Part shown: positions 1 to 8,091 of the stretch, piece by piece
How the letters are laid out: every line of letters starts with the position of its first letter
Position numbering within the stretch: position 1 is the first letter of the stretch
From: Bacteroidales bacterium
Lineage (GTDB): Bacteria > Bacteroidota > Bacteroidia > Bacteroidales > UBA932
Assembly: GCA_017620335.1 (NCBI GenBank)
Contig: JAFZQO010000042.1
Coordinates: forward strand, 1-43,907
Length of the DNA stretch: 43,907 nucleotides
Reading direction: 5' to 3'
Notes under the pieces: generated by a model
Databases searched by the model: none
What the model was told of the DNA's origin: nothing
What the model saw: only the letters and a program-made list of their open reading frames with translations
Translations under genes and position numbers: made by a program

Positions 1-72
1 AGGCGCTTCACGGAACGGATTAAGAAGCGAAGAGAAGATAGAGATGTTTGCCAAATGTTTGCCAAGTTATAA
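1..72 (+). CDS. 3' end of an unidentified gene (partial)
   Basis: An open frame entering from the left edge ends at a TAA at 70-72. The 23 visible residues are rich in Arg, Lys and Glu and end MFAKL. The last part is encoded by two perfect tandem copies of ATGTTTGCCAA (44-54 and 55-65). A gene ending tail-to-tail against a tRNA gene could be an integrase of an integrated element, but nothing visible proves this. The fragment may also be chance. Confidence 0.25.
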   Translation, partial: RRFTERIKKRREDRDVCQMFAKL

Positions 73-107
73 AAAATACGCCTTCTAGATACCTAGAAAG
101 CGTATTT
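71..107 (-). terminator. Rho-independent terminator of the tRNA-Leu gene
   Basis: A 14-bp stem (75-88 paired with 93-106, one G-U pair) closes an ATAC loop. On the minus strand it is followed by a run of T residues (76-71). It lies just downstream of the tRNA 3' end at 111, so it should end that transcript. Confidence 0.7.
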
Positions 108-110
108 CTG

Positions 111-427
111 TGCCCCGGGCGGGAATCGAACCCGCACGGCCATTTCGGGCCAAGGGATTTTCTTACTGCTATGGCTTTCACCACCGGAAGCGCTGTCGAC
201 AGCTTCGTTCCGTTCGTAGTCCGGACTATTCCTTCACCGTGGATTAATCATCTTTAGGTGTGTCGTGTCTAGTCTCTGCACCTTCCTCCACTGGGAGACT
301 TGGCTCAAGATTACCATCGGCATTACCCGTTAAGGCTTCCTTGAATTTACGACATTCTACTTCCCTCCTTTCGGAGAGAGCACTCAAATGTTTAAGTCCC
401 TCGTGTCTACCATTTCACCACCAGGGC
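111..427 (-). tRNA. tRNA-Leu(UAA), interrupted by a group I intron
   Basis: Exon 1 is 427-394 (34 nt, starting GCCCTGGTGG and ending CTT) and exon 2 is 161-111. Joined, they form a complete class II tRNA. The 7-bp acceptor stem pairs 427-421 with 118-112, and the discriminator A is at 111. The anticodon stem AGGGA/TCCCT closes the loop CT-TAA-AA, giving anticodon UAA. The long variable arm contains GGCC and GGCC-complement repeats. The T arm reads GCGGG-TTCGATT-CCCGC. CCA is not encoded. The intron (393-162) splits the anticodon after its first base. The amino acid follows from the UAA anticodon and the long variable arm. Confidence 0.93.
162..393 (-). ncRNA. Group I self-splicing intron in the tRNA-Leu anticodon
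   Basis: The 232-nt insert has the hallmarks of a group I intron. The 5' exon ends in U, and ACUU can pair with an internal guide GAGU (about 385-382), leaving a U-G pair at the splice site. The last intron base is G (162). A hairpin with a GAAA tetraloop (about 364-379) fits P2. The Q-like segment reads AATCTTGAGCC and the R-like segment GTGCAGAGACTAGACA. The S-like segment GGAATAGTCC supplies UAGUC to pair with GACUA of R (P7, the guanosine site). A P9-type hairpin surrounds the palindrome GCTGTCGACAGC. No endonuclease gene is present. Site, size and R/S core match the tRNA-Leu(UAA) introns known from cyanobacteria and plastids. Confidence 0.9.
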
Positions 428-438
428 GGTTTCGAGGG

Positions 439-446
439 CAAATATA
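439..446 (-). promoter_or_regulatory. -7 element of the tRNA-Leu promoter
   Basis: TATATTTG on the minus strand matches the Bacteroidota -7 consensus TAnnTTTG. Transcription would start near 433, a few bases before the mature tRNA 5' end. No clear -33 element is seen at the expected distance. Confidence 0.6.
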
Positions 447-868
447 AGAAATTCCTACGATAATCGGATAATCAATGCAGGTCTGTACCGGCTTCAATCA
501 TTTTTCCGTACGGATTGGGGGGTGGGATGGTGATTCGTACGGATATCAGGCGTTTTCAAGTACGGACGGGCAACGGCGACGGAATCCGTACGGGTCTAGG
601 GCAAATATACGAACGGATGAGCGTCTCTATGGTGCTTCGTGACCCGGCGGGATAAGTTCGTTCAGACGGCAGATTTCATGCAAGCGCATTTTATGTGTTT
701 CAAGGCTGTTTTCGCGCTACATGGCACATAAGAATCCCTTGTCTGGAGCAGTTTTCCGCTTCAGAAGCCGTTTGTGCTCTCGACGCGAATTCTAAAAATC
801 GGGCGAGGGAATGACGGTCTGAAACCAACAAGGTAAAAACCGGTATTTCCCGGAAACGGGAAAATCCG
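447..868. other. Gene-free spacer with four GTACGG motifs
   Basis: No credible gene is present. Four copies of a GTACGG-centred motif (two of them the palindrome CCGTACGG) lie at 506-513, 535-544, 558-567 and 586-593, spaced 23-29 bp. A second minus-strand TATATTTG occurs at 602-609 without a visible -33 element. A small hairpin with TTTCCC/GGGAAA arms lies at about 845-862, just before the promoter of the next gene. Confidence 0.5.
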
Positions 869-876
869 TATCTTTG
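869..876 (+). promoter_or_regulatory. -7 element for the HAD phosphatase gene
   Basis: TATCTTTG fits TAnnTTTG and lies 24 bases before the start codon at 901, as is usual for a short Bacteroidota leader. Confidence 0.6.
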
Positions 877-900
877 CAGACCTGAAGCAACGACAGAGAT

Positions 901-1524
901 ATGATCAAGGCGATAGTATTCGATATGGGCGGAGTGATAGTGCGCCTGAACATGGACCGGTGCATAAGCAACTTCAAGGAACTTGCAGGGTTCGAGGACA
1001 TCGAGGATTATCTGGACAGATTCCACCAGAAAGGCTTCATCAGCGACCTCGAGGAGGGCAAGACGCAGCCGGAGGACTTCTATCGCGAATGCCTGGAGCA
1101 CAGCCGGCCCGGGACGACGGTGGAGACGGCGTGTTACTGTTTCTGTTCGCTGCTGGACGGACTCGAGGGAGATACTCTCGACCTGATCCGTTCGCTGCGG
1201 TGCCGCTACGACCTGTACGTCCTGAGCAACAACAATCCCGTTTCCCGAGGGTATTTCCGTGAAATGATGAAAGAGCAGGGATTGGATCCGCAGGAAGTCT
1301 TCACGAAGGAATTCTATTCGTATGAGCTCAAGATGCTGAAGCCTTCGCGCGAGATTTACGAGCGCGTGATCGAGGGGGTCGGCACGAGGCCGGAGGAAAT
1401 TCTCTTTATAGACGACGCCCGGGACAACATCGAGGCGGCGAAGGCGACAGGCATCACGACACTCTGGTTGCGGCCGGGGATGGACATCGCGCAAGAGGTG
1501 GAGAGGATTCTGGAGGAGCGGTAG
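901..1524 (+). CDS. HAD-superfamily phosphatase (YihX-like)
   Basis: A 207-residue HAD subfamily IA hydrolase, expected to be a cytosolic phosphatase acting on small phosphorylated metabolites. Motif I is FDMGG with the nucleophile Asp8; the usual second Asp is Gly10, as in YihX-type sugar phosphatases. Motif II is the Ser109-Asn110 region (LSNNN), motif III is Lys147 (LKPSREIY), and motif IV is Asp171-Asp172 (FIDD). The cap is helical and inserted after motif I. Length and order fit the family. The gene has its own promoter (869-876) and is followed 92 bp later by ahcY on the same strand. Substrate is unknown; glucose-1-phosphate is the known YihX substrate but cannot be read here. Confidence 0.88.
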   Translation: MIKAIVFDMGGVIVRLNMDRCISNFKELAGFEDIEDYLDRFHQKGFISDLEEGKTQPEDFYRECLEHSRPGTTVETACYCFCSLLDGLEGDTLDLIRSLRCRYDLYVLSNNNPVSRGYFREMMKEQGLDPQEVFTKEFYSYELKMLKPSREIYERVIEGVGTRPEEILFIDDARDNIEAAKATGITTLWLRPGMDIAQEVERILEER

Positions 1525-1616
1525 GTCCCCCGCTGCGCTGTGGATGACGATAACGCGCACAGGACGACGGTGAGATTCGCAGTAAGATAAAAGACAATAA
1601 CGATAAAGACAACGAT

Positions 1617-2870
1617 ATGGCAAGCGAAATAAGAGATGCGGCCCTGTGGCCGGACGGAGAATTGAAGATAGAGTGGGTCAGGCACCACATGCCGCTGCTC
1701 AACGGCCTGGAGGACGAGTTCAAGGCTGAACAGCCCTTCAAGGGCCTGAAAATAGCCCTCTCGGTGCACCTCGAGGCCAAGACCGCGTACCTCTGCGAGG
1801 TCCTGGCGGCCGGCGGCGCCGAAATGTTCGTCACGGGCAGCAATCCCCTGTCGACGCAGGACGACGTGGCTGCGGCTCTCGTGCACGCCGGCCTCAACGT
1901 CTTCGCATGGTACGGCGCGACGTCCGAAGAGTACGCGCGGCACTGCCGCAGCGTCATTGCCGCAGGTCCGAACATCATCATCGACGACGGCGGAGACCTG
2001 GTGAACATACTCCATACGGAGTTCCCTGAACTTATCCCTAACGTCATCGGCGGATGCGAGGAGACCACCACCGGCATCCTCCGCCTGCAGCGCCTCGACC
2101 GCGAGAAGAAACTCCGCATCCCCATGGTTTTGGTCAACAACGCCGAGTGCAAGCATTTCTTCGACAACCGCTACGGCACAGGCCAGTCGGTCTGGGACGG
2201 CATCAACCGCACCACCAACCTCATCGTTGCCGGCAAGACCGTGGTCGTGGCTGGCTACGGCTGGTGTGGCAAGGGCGTCGCCATGCGCGCCAAAGGCCTC
2301 GGCGCCAAGGTGATAGTCACCGAAATCAATCCCGTCAAGGCCATGGAGGCTGTCATGGACGGCTTCAGCGTGATGAAGATGCGCCAGGCGGCCCCGCTGG
2401 GCGACTTCTTCGTCACCGTGACCGGCTGCGAGGGCGTCATCACCCGCGAGGATTTCCTCGCGATGAAGGACGGCGCCATCTGCTGCAACGCCGGCCACTT
2501 CGACTGCGAAGTCGATGTCGCCGGCCTCAGGCAGATGGCCGTCTCGGAGAAGCCCGCCCGCCGCAACATCACTGCCTATACCCTGAAGGACGGCAGGAAG
2601 ATCTACATCCTCGCCGAAGGCCGCCTCGTGAACCTGGCGGCGGGCGACGGCCACCCTGCCGAGATCATGGACATGTCCTTCGCCATCCAGGCCCTGAGCG
2701 CGCGTTGGCTCGCGGATCACCGCGAGACGCTCGCGCGTGCGCCCGGCCGTATGGCCGTCGACGTCCCCGAAGAGATCGACCGTACCGTCGCGGAGCGCAA
2801 GCTCGCCTCCTGGGGCTGCGAAATCGACAGGCTCACTCCTGAGCAGCACCGTTACCTCTACGGAGAATAA
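1617..2870 (+). CDS. ahcY: S-adenosylhomocysteine hydrolase (short form)
   Basis: A 417-residue cytosolic enzyme that splits S-adenosylhomocysteine to adenosine and homocysteine, clearing the product of methyltransferases. Diagnostic stretches are the active-site region DNRYGTGQSVWDG, the NAD-binding loop GYGWCGKG, GHFDCEVDV, and LAAGDGHPAEIMDMSF near the C-terminus. It lacks the insert of the longer bacterial/eukaryotic form and ends in LTPEQHRYLYGE instead of the classical YRY tail. This is the type seen in archaea and Thermotoga. The start is the first ATG after a short AT-rich leader with no Shine-Dalgarno sequence. It may be transcribed with the upstream HAD gene or alone. Confidence 0.95.
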   Translation: MASEIRDAALWPDGELKIEWVRHHMPLLNGLEDEFKAEQPFKGLKIALSVHLEAKTAYLCEVLAAGGAEMFVTGSNPLSTQDDVAAALVHAGLNVFAWYGATSEEYARHCRSVIAAGPNIIIDDGGDLVNILHTEFPELIPNVIGGCEETTTGILRLQRLDREKKLRIPMVLVNNAECKHFFDNRYGTGQSVWDGINRTTNLIVAGKTVVVAGYGWCGKGVAMRAKGLGAKVIVTEINPVKAMEAVMDGFSVMKMRQAAPLGDFFVTVTGCEGVITREDFLAMKDGAICCNAGHFDCEVDVAGLRQMAVSEKPARRNITAYTLKDGRKIYILAEGRLVNLAAGDGHPAEIMDMSFAIQALSARWLADHRETLARAPGRMAVDVPEEIDRTVAERKLASWGCEIDRLTPEQHRYLYGE

Positions 2871-2895
2871 ATTCCTTCGTTTCGCTCGGAATGAC
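2871..2895. repeat. Short REP-like element
   Basis: The 25-bp segment after the ahcY stop has ATTCC/GGAAT ends around TTCGTTTCGCTC. Such TTCG(T/C)TTCGCTC...GGAATGACA elements recur in intergenic DNA of many bacteria. Only this copy was seen here. Confidence 0.45.
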
Positions 2896-2925
2896 AAAAA
2901 AAGCGGCCCATACGGGTCGCTTTTT
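2896..2925. terminator. Bidirectional terminator between ahcY and susD
   Basis: An 8-bp stem (2902-2909 with 2914-2921, one G-U pair) closes an ATAC loop and is flanked by A residues on the left and T residues on the right. It can therefore end both the plus-strand ahcY transcript and the minus-strand susCD transcript. Its core GGCCCATACGGGTC nearly matches that of the terminator at 26043-26068. Confidence 0.8.
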
Positions 2926-2940
2926 CATTCAGCATTAAGA

Positions 2941-4764
2941 CTAGTAACTTGTCGGATAAGGCAGGTCGCCGTTGCCGAAGAGCCACTTGTCGTCGGGACC
3001 GAAGCCGGGGGTCTGCTCCAGGACGCCGTCGGAGAGTTCTATCTCGGCGTTGGAAAGCATCCAGAAACCGCGCGTCTTGGCATAGCGTTCAACGATACCG
3101 TTTCCGGGGATGTTGGTCCAGCCGCCAGGAACCGGGTGTCCGCGATACTCTATGAAGGCTCCCACCTGATTGTCGGAGATGACCTTGCCGGCGTCCTTGC
3201 CATACCACCGGCGAAGATCCGTATAGCGGGTTCCCTCGAAGCAGAGTTCGTAACGGCGCTCCTTCTGCAGGCGGTCGAATGAGTAACTGTCGTAAGGCTT
3301 CAGACCGGCGCGTACGCGCAGCTGGTTCATGCCCGTGACGGTGCCTTCAAGCTCATCCAGCATGAGAAGGACGTCGGCAAAGCGGACATAAATCGCATCG
3401 TTGCGGTTGCCGTACTGATTGTGATTGCTGACGGCATTGTTGTACGAGTAGAAGAAATTACGTGTAATCTGAGACTTGGAAGCGTCGGTATAAGAGGTCG
3501 ACACAAGGTATTTCTTGTTATGGAACATCGACTTCTCCACCTCCTTGGAGTTATTTCCCGGATGCTTGGGGAGCTCCACATAGCCGCCTTCCTCCTTCAG
3601 CCAGGGAAGGACGTCTGCAGCTTCGGCAACCGCGAAGACAGAGCCCCAGAGCCGCTTGTCGGTCGGACCGTAGTCCGGATCCTTGAACCATTCCTCGACC
3701 ATCTTGGAGTTGACCGTGCCGTTGGTATAGCCGATGCCCCAGGGATAGCAGAGCGCGTTCGGCGCGGAGCCGGAATTGCGGAGTCCGAAATACTCTCCGA
3801 TACGGTTGTAACCAAGGCTCTGATGCATGAGGCTGAAGTGGCAGGCCCAGACGGTCTCCTTGCTGTGGTTGCCCACCCAGTGGAGGTTCTCCTTCGAAGT
3901 GTAGGTATCGAAGTCGGTGCCATAGGCGAAACCACTGGAATATTCATTGGTATAAGGCCATATCTCGCGAGGGTCCTTCTCCAGGCCGAACTTGGAGTTG
4001 TCGCGGACATCCTTCAGGTAACCGATAATGTCGGACTTGCTCACGCCGAACATGTCGGACTTTCCATAGAATCCCGTATAGAACATCCAGATGCGGGCGA
4101 GAACGGCTTCGGCCGCATATTTCGTGGCCCGGCCGGCAAGGCCGTCCTCCATGGTATAGCCATACTTCGCCGGCATGAGCCTGATGGACTCAAGAAGGTC
4201 GTTGGTAATGGCTTCATATCCCTCCTCAACGGTTCCGCGGGGAAGGATCTCCGTCGCCGTGCTGAGCTTTACAGGGAAAGTCTCAAACTTCTCGGCAAGC
4301 TCCCAGAAGAACCACGCACGAAGGAAATGTGCCTGGCCGAGAAGGTAATTCTTGTACTCCACGCTCTTGAAAAGGGCGTCATCCAGCTCGGGTATTACTT
4401 CTAGTGCATAATTGGCACGGAAGATTCCCTGATAGGACCTCTTGAGGTTGCTTTGGGACTCATCGGCACCCTTCTCCATGAAACGGTCGGTAGCCTGGGC
4501 TCCCGTATTGGAAGTAGAACCCGCGCCGAACATGTCGTCGCTGGCGACGGCATTGCGGAAAATGTTGCAGTTCTCCGGATTGGTATAGACGATGGGCATG
4601 GCATTGTAAATCGATGTCACGATCTGCTCTGCATCCTGCTCCGTCTTCGGGAAATTGGACGTATCGTATGCCTGATAGTTCTCAGTATCAAGAAGTGAGT
4701 TTATCTCCTGGCAACCGGCCAGCGCAAAGGCAAACGTCAATGTGGCAAATAATATCTTTTTCAT
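2941..4764 (-). CDS. SusD/RagB-family glycan-binding lipoprotein
   Basis: The surface lipoprotein partner of the SusC-type transporter encoded just upstream. It captures oligosaccharides or peptides at the outer membrane and closes over the SusC channel. The ATG at 4764 is chosen because it gives a clean lipoprotein signal (MKKILFATLTFAFALAGC). An ATG four codons earlier (4776) directly abuts the susC stop and cannot be excluded. The protein is about 607 residues with the helical TPR-like SusD fold (LRAWFFWELAEKF, ARIWMFY) and the family signature LRVRAGL near the C-terminus, followed by KERRYELCFEGTRYTDLRRW. The substrate is not evident, since no glycoside hydrolase gene is adjacent. Confidence 0.93.
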   Translation of the reverse strand: MKKILFATLTFAFALAGCQEINSLLDTENYQAYDTSNFPKTEQDAEQIVTSIYNAMPIVYTNPENCNIFRNAVASDDMFGAGSTSNTGAQATDRFMEKGADESQSNLKRSYQGIFRANYALEVIPELDDALFKSVEYKNYLLGQAHFLRAWFFWELAEKFETFPVKLSTATEILPRGTVEEGYEAITNDLLESIRLMPAKYGYTMEDGLAGRATKYAAEAVLARIWMFYTGFYGKSDMFGVSKSDIIGYLKDVRDNSKFGLEKDPREIWPYTNEYSSGFAYGTDFDTYTSKENLHWVGNHSKETVWACHFSLMHQSLGYNRIGEYFGLRNSGSAPNALCYPWGIGYTNGTVNSKMVEEWFKDPDYGPTDKRLWGSVFAVAEAADVLPWLKEEGGYVELPKHPGNNSKEVEKSMFHNKKYLVSTSYTDASKSQITRNFFYSYNNAVSNHNQYGNRNDAIYVRFADVLLMLDELEGTVTGMNQLRVRAGLKPYDSYSFDRLQKERRYELCFEGTRYTDLRRWYGKDAGKVISDNQVGAFIEYRGHPVPGGWTNIPGNGIVERYAKTRGFWMLSNAEIELSDGVLEQTPGFGPDDKWLFGNGDLPYPTSY

Positions 4765-4776
4765 ACTCGTATCCAT

Positions 4777-7700
4777 TTAGAATTTAATGCTGACACCTGC
4801 CATATAAACCTTCGGGGAAGGATAATATCCGATGTCGATACCGGAAGTCCAGCTATAGCCGTAGCCGTAACCGACCTCGGGATCCATACCGTCATACTTG
4901 GTGAAGGTAAAGAGGTTCTGTCCCGTGAAATAGATGCGGAGAGAGGACATGGGGAGCTTCTTGATGGCTTTTTTCAAATCATAGCCGAAGGTGATGTTGC
5001 GGATCTTGAAATAATCAGCGTCGAAAGCCCAGATGTCACCAAGGAATCCCTTTGCGTAGAAGTTGTTGTGCTTGCCGTAAGTGAAACGCGGGAAGCTGTT
5101 GGTCGAGCCTTCGCCGGTCCACAGACGGGCCACGAAGTTGTTGGCGTAGTTCTCGACGTCGCTGTTGGCGAACGAACGGTAGCTCTGTAGGACCTGCTGA
5201 CCGAAGGCTCCGGAACCGCTGAGAGAGAAGTCGAAGCCCTTCCACTGCATGCTCAGGTTAAGGCCGACGTTGTGGTCCGGATGAGGGTTGCCGATTTCCA
5301 CGACATCGTCCTTGTCATAGGCGCCGTCGCCGTTCTGGTCGATCCAGATGACGTCGCCGGGCTGCGCGGCGGCATAGCCGTCCATAAAGACATAACCCTT
5401 GGCGTTGTACTCGTCAATCTGGGCCTGGTTCTGGAAAATACCCTCGCTGGCCAGACCGACGAAATAGCCGATAGGCTTGCCGGGACGGGCCTCGAAGGTG
5501 TTGTAAGCGGAGATGTTCTGGGCAATGACGTTGGTTCCGCCATGGATGATACCCTCGGAATTGTTGATGTAGAGGACCTCGTTCACGTTGTGCGAGCCGT
5601 TGACGCCGATGCTGTACATGAAGTCACCGATACGGTCGTTCCAGGTGAGGCTGAGCTCTACGCCCTGGTTACGCACCGCGCCGCCGTTGATGGTCGGCGT
5701 GCCTGTGCCGTACTCGAACGAAGCGGGAGCGTCCACCAGCCAGTCCTTGGTGTCCTTGCGGTACCAGTCGAAGGCTACGCCAAGCCTGCTCTTGAAGAAA
5801 CGGGCGTCGAAACCAAGGTCGGTCTGTTCCGTAGTCTCCCAGGTCAGCTCACGGTTCGGGATGATGCTCGGATAGGCTCCCGTCTGTGTAGCGGTTCCAC
5901 CATGGGTGAAGTCGTAGGGAGCACTCAGGGATACGGTCGCGGCATACTGGAAGTTGCTGATGGAGCAGTTACCGTTCTGTCCCCAGCTACCACGGATCTT
6001 GAAATAGTCGATGATTCCCTTTGACCATTCCATGAAAGGCTCGTTGGTGATGATCCAGCCGGCTGAAACGGAGGGGAAGAAGCCCCAACGGTGGCCGGAG
6101 GCGAAATTCTTGGAACCGTCCTCACGGGCGATGAGGGTCAGCAGGTAGGTGTCCCTGTAGTTGTAATTGACACGGCCGAAGAAGGACAGCAAGTCGTTGT
6201 AGGGGACGGTATTGCCACCTCCGATGCCGACCATTGCCGAATTGATTTCGGAATCGCTGGAAGAAAGGTTGGCGGACTCCCATGTGTGGAACCTGGTGTC
6301 CTGGCGGGAACCGTTCACGGACATTCCCCACTTGGTGCCTTCGATGGAGGTTCCGACAAGGGCGTCGATATGGTGGTTACCGAATTCCTTGGTCCATGAA
6401 ACCGTGTTCTCCCAAGAATAGCCGTTGCTGACGGAACCGCTTTGCGACACATCGTCGAATTCGTTTTCGTTCGTTCCGGAAAGCACGTAGGTCGGCGTAT
6501 AGGAACGGGAGAACGAGGCATAGAAGCGGTATCCGTACATGCTGCGGATCTTCCATGCGCGGGTCGGGGTGTACTCAAGGTAGGCATTCGCCTGCAGGCG
6601 GTAGGACTTGCCTTCTCTGTCGCCATAAGTATAGCTTTCAAGCAGGTTGTACGCACCGTCCTTGGCATCCCAGTTGTCCCTCAACTGGTCCTCGTAAGTA
6701 TAGAAACTGCCGTCTGCGTTGTAGGCGGGAAGGAGAGGGGTATAAACCAGGGCATTGTGGATATCGTTGGAGTAGATGTTGCCCGTACTCATGCCACGGT
6801 CGTTATAGATGGATATGGTGGCATTCTCTCCGAATTTAAGGATGTCGCGGCCGTTCCTGCGGACTATCGAGTAGTCGGTGTTGGCCCTGATTGTATTACG
6901 GTCGTAGTAAGTTTTCTTCGGGTATCCGAGGGTTCCCTCGGTGTAGGACTTGGAGTAGCTCAGCGAGAAGCGTACAAGGTCGTTTCCACCGTTAATGCCG
7001 ATGACATAGTTGTTGGTCGGGGCGTTCTTGTTGACGGACTCCTTGAGCCAGTCGGTACCGTCCCAAGTACCGGCGCGCATCTGCGCAGCCTGGACAGGGA
7101 ACAGTTTTTCGTCAACCTCGGGATAAGTCTGGCCCTCGCTGATGGTACCGTTGCTGACGAATGCCTTGTTGACGAGGTCGATGTACTCCTTGGCGCCGAC
7201 GGCATGCACACCGTTAAGATGGGCCTCCTGGATACCCCAGCTGGCGTCGAAGGAAACGGTGACCTTGCTGTCGCGCTTGCCCTGCTTGGTGGTCACGAGG
7301 ATGACGCCGTTAGCGGCGCGAGCGCCGTAGATGGCAGAAGAAGCCGCATCCTTGAGGATGTCGATGGACTCGATATCAGCGGGGTTGAGGGAGCTGATGG
7401 AGCCTCCGGCCACTCCGTCGATGACGTAAAGGGGGCTCGAAGACCCGGTCGTGCCGAGACCGCGGACCGTGATCGTGTAGCCGGACCACGGCTGGCCGTT
7501 GGACTGGACGATGTTCACGCCGGGGACGGAACTGTAGAGGGCTCCGATGGCGTGTGTGGTGTTCTGCTTCTGGATGAGGTCTCCGGAAACGCTGATGGTG
7601 GATCCGGTGATGAGGCGCTTGCGCTGAGTACCGTAACCGACGACGACGGTCTCGTCAAGTTCGGTCGCCGACTCTCCGAGAGTCACGTTGTAGACATTCT

Positions 7701-7962
7701 GTCCAGCAACGACCTTGAACTGCTGCGGCTCGAATCCGAGGGCTTCCACGTTGATGGTCGCGCCGTCAGGCACGTTGAACGTGTAGTTTCCGTCCAAATC
7801 CGTAATCACGCCGTTGGTCGTGCCGACATGGGTGATACCGGCTCCGATGACAGGGGCTCCGTTGGTGTCAGTGACCTTTCCGGAGATTCGCTTGCCCTGA
7901 GCCATCGCGACGACGCTGCACAATGACAGCAGCGACACCGCAAGGAGGTTTTTGAAATTCAT
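4777..7962 (-). CDS. SusC/RagA-family TonB-dependent outer membrane receptor
   Basis: A 1061-residue TonB-dependent transporter that moves nutrients captured by its SusD partner across the outer membrane. The signal peptide is residues 1-22 (ending AMAQ). A carboxypeptidase-D regulatory-like domain follows (about 24-95). The TonB-box-like stretch ETVVVGYGTQRK precedes the plug domain with the family motifs GLGTTGSSSPLYVIDG, LNPADIESIDILKDAASSAIYGARAANGVILVTTK. The rest is a 22-strand barrel ending in the aromatic terminus VSIKF. There is no STN domain, so anti-sigma signalling through it is unlikely. susD follows immediately; lacI lies 129 bp upstream on the same strand and is the likely regulator. 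Confidence 0.96.
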   Translation of the reverse strand: MNFKNLLAVSLLSLCSVVAMAQGKRISGKVTDTNGAPVIGAGITHVGTTNGVITDLDGNYTFNVPDGATINVEALGFEPQQFKVVAGQNVYNVTLGESATELDETVVVGYGTQRKRLITGSTISVSGDLIQKQNTTHAIGALYSSVPGVNIVQSNGQPWSGYTITVRGLGTTGSSSPLYVIDGVAGGSISSLNPADIESIDILKDAASSAIYGARAANGVILVTTKQGKRDSKVTVSFDASWGIQEAHLNGVHAVGAKEYIDLVNKAFVSNGTISEGQTYPEVDEKLFPVQAAQMRAGTWDGTDWLKESVNKNAPTNNYVIGINGGNDLVRFSLSYSKSYTEGTLGYPKKTYYDRNTIRANTDYSIVRRNGRDILKFGENATISIYNDRGMSTGNIYSNDIHNALVYTPLLPAYNADGSFYTYEDQLRDNWDAKDGAYNLLESYTYGDREGKSYRLQANAYLEYTPTRAWKIRSMYGYRFYASFSRSYTPTYVLSGTNENEFDDVSQSGSVSNGYSWENTVSWTKEFGNHHIDALVGTSIEGTKWGMSVNGSRQDTRFHTWESANLSSSDSEINSAMVGIGGGNTVPYNDLLSFFGRVNYNYRDTYLLTLIAREDGSKNFASGHRWGFFPSVSAGWIITNEPFMEWSKGIIDYFKIRGSWGQNGNCSISNFQYAATVSLSAPYDFTHGGTATQTGAYPSIIPNRELTWETTEQTDLGFDARFFKSRLGVAFDWYRKDTKDWLVDAPASFEYGTGTPTINGGAVRNQGVELSLTWNDRIGDFMYSIGVNGSHNVNEVLYINNSEGIIHGGTNVIAQNISAYNTFEARPGKPIGYFVGLASEGIFQNQAQIDEYNAKGYVFMDGYAAAQPGDVIWIDQNGDGAYDKDDVVEIGNPHPDHNVGLNLSMQWKGFDFSLSGSGAFGQQVLQSYRSFANSDVENYANNFVARLWTGEGSTNSFPRFTYGKHNNFYAKGFLGDIWAFDADYFKIRNITFGYDLKKAIKKLPMSSLRIYFTGQNLFTFTKYDGMDPEVGYGYGYSWTSGIDIGYYPSPKVYMAGVSIKF

Positions 7963-8026
7963 AAAGTTGGTTTATTGGTTAATAATTTGGTTGTAAAGGT
8001 TCTGCCTAATCGTCACGCTGATTCAA

Positions 8027-8047
8027 GACGGCATGTCGCATGCGGTC
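8027..8047. promoter_or_regulatory. Palindrome upstream of susC, possible LacI-family operator
   Basis: Two 9-bp arms (8027-8035 and 8039-8047) around a 3-bp centre match at 8 of 9 positions; the inner GCATG-TCG-CATGC is perfect. It lies in the 129-bp gap between lacI and susC. LacI-family proteins bind palindromes of about this size, so it may be the operator of the adjacent regulator. Confidence 0.45.
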
Positions 8048-8091
8048 GAAAAAAAGAGTTTCAAAAAACTATTGTGTATGTAAAGAACTGT

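Noticed and set aside
48-463. Two short plus-strand open frames at the left end
   Set aside because: They read through the tRNA-Leu exons and the intron in antisense; the CPGRESNPHG-type peptide is a familiar tRNA shadow.
602-609. Second minus-strand TATATTTG as a promoter for a small RNA
   Set aside because: No -33 element, and no stable fold or terminator follows before the tRNA gene.
700-1623. 307-codon minus-strand frame
   Set aside because: It is antisense to the HAD gene and its promoter and resembles no family; high GC makes long antisense frames common here.
1356-2897. 513-codon minus-strand frame opposite ahcY
   Set aside because: The sense-strand protein is a clear AhcY; the antisense starts in the REP-like element.
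6442-7926. 494-codon plus-strand frame opposite susC
   Set aside because: Antisense shadow of an unmistakable SusC gene.
8050-8091. susC promoter in the lacI-susC gap
   Set aside because: The minus strand holds T-rich tracts but no convincing TAnnTTTG element could be placed.
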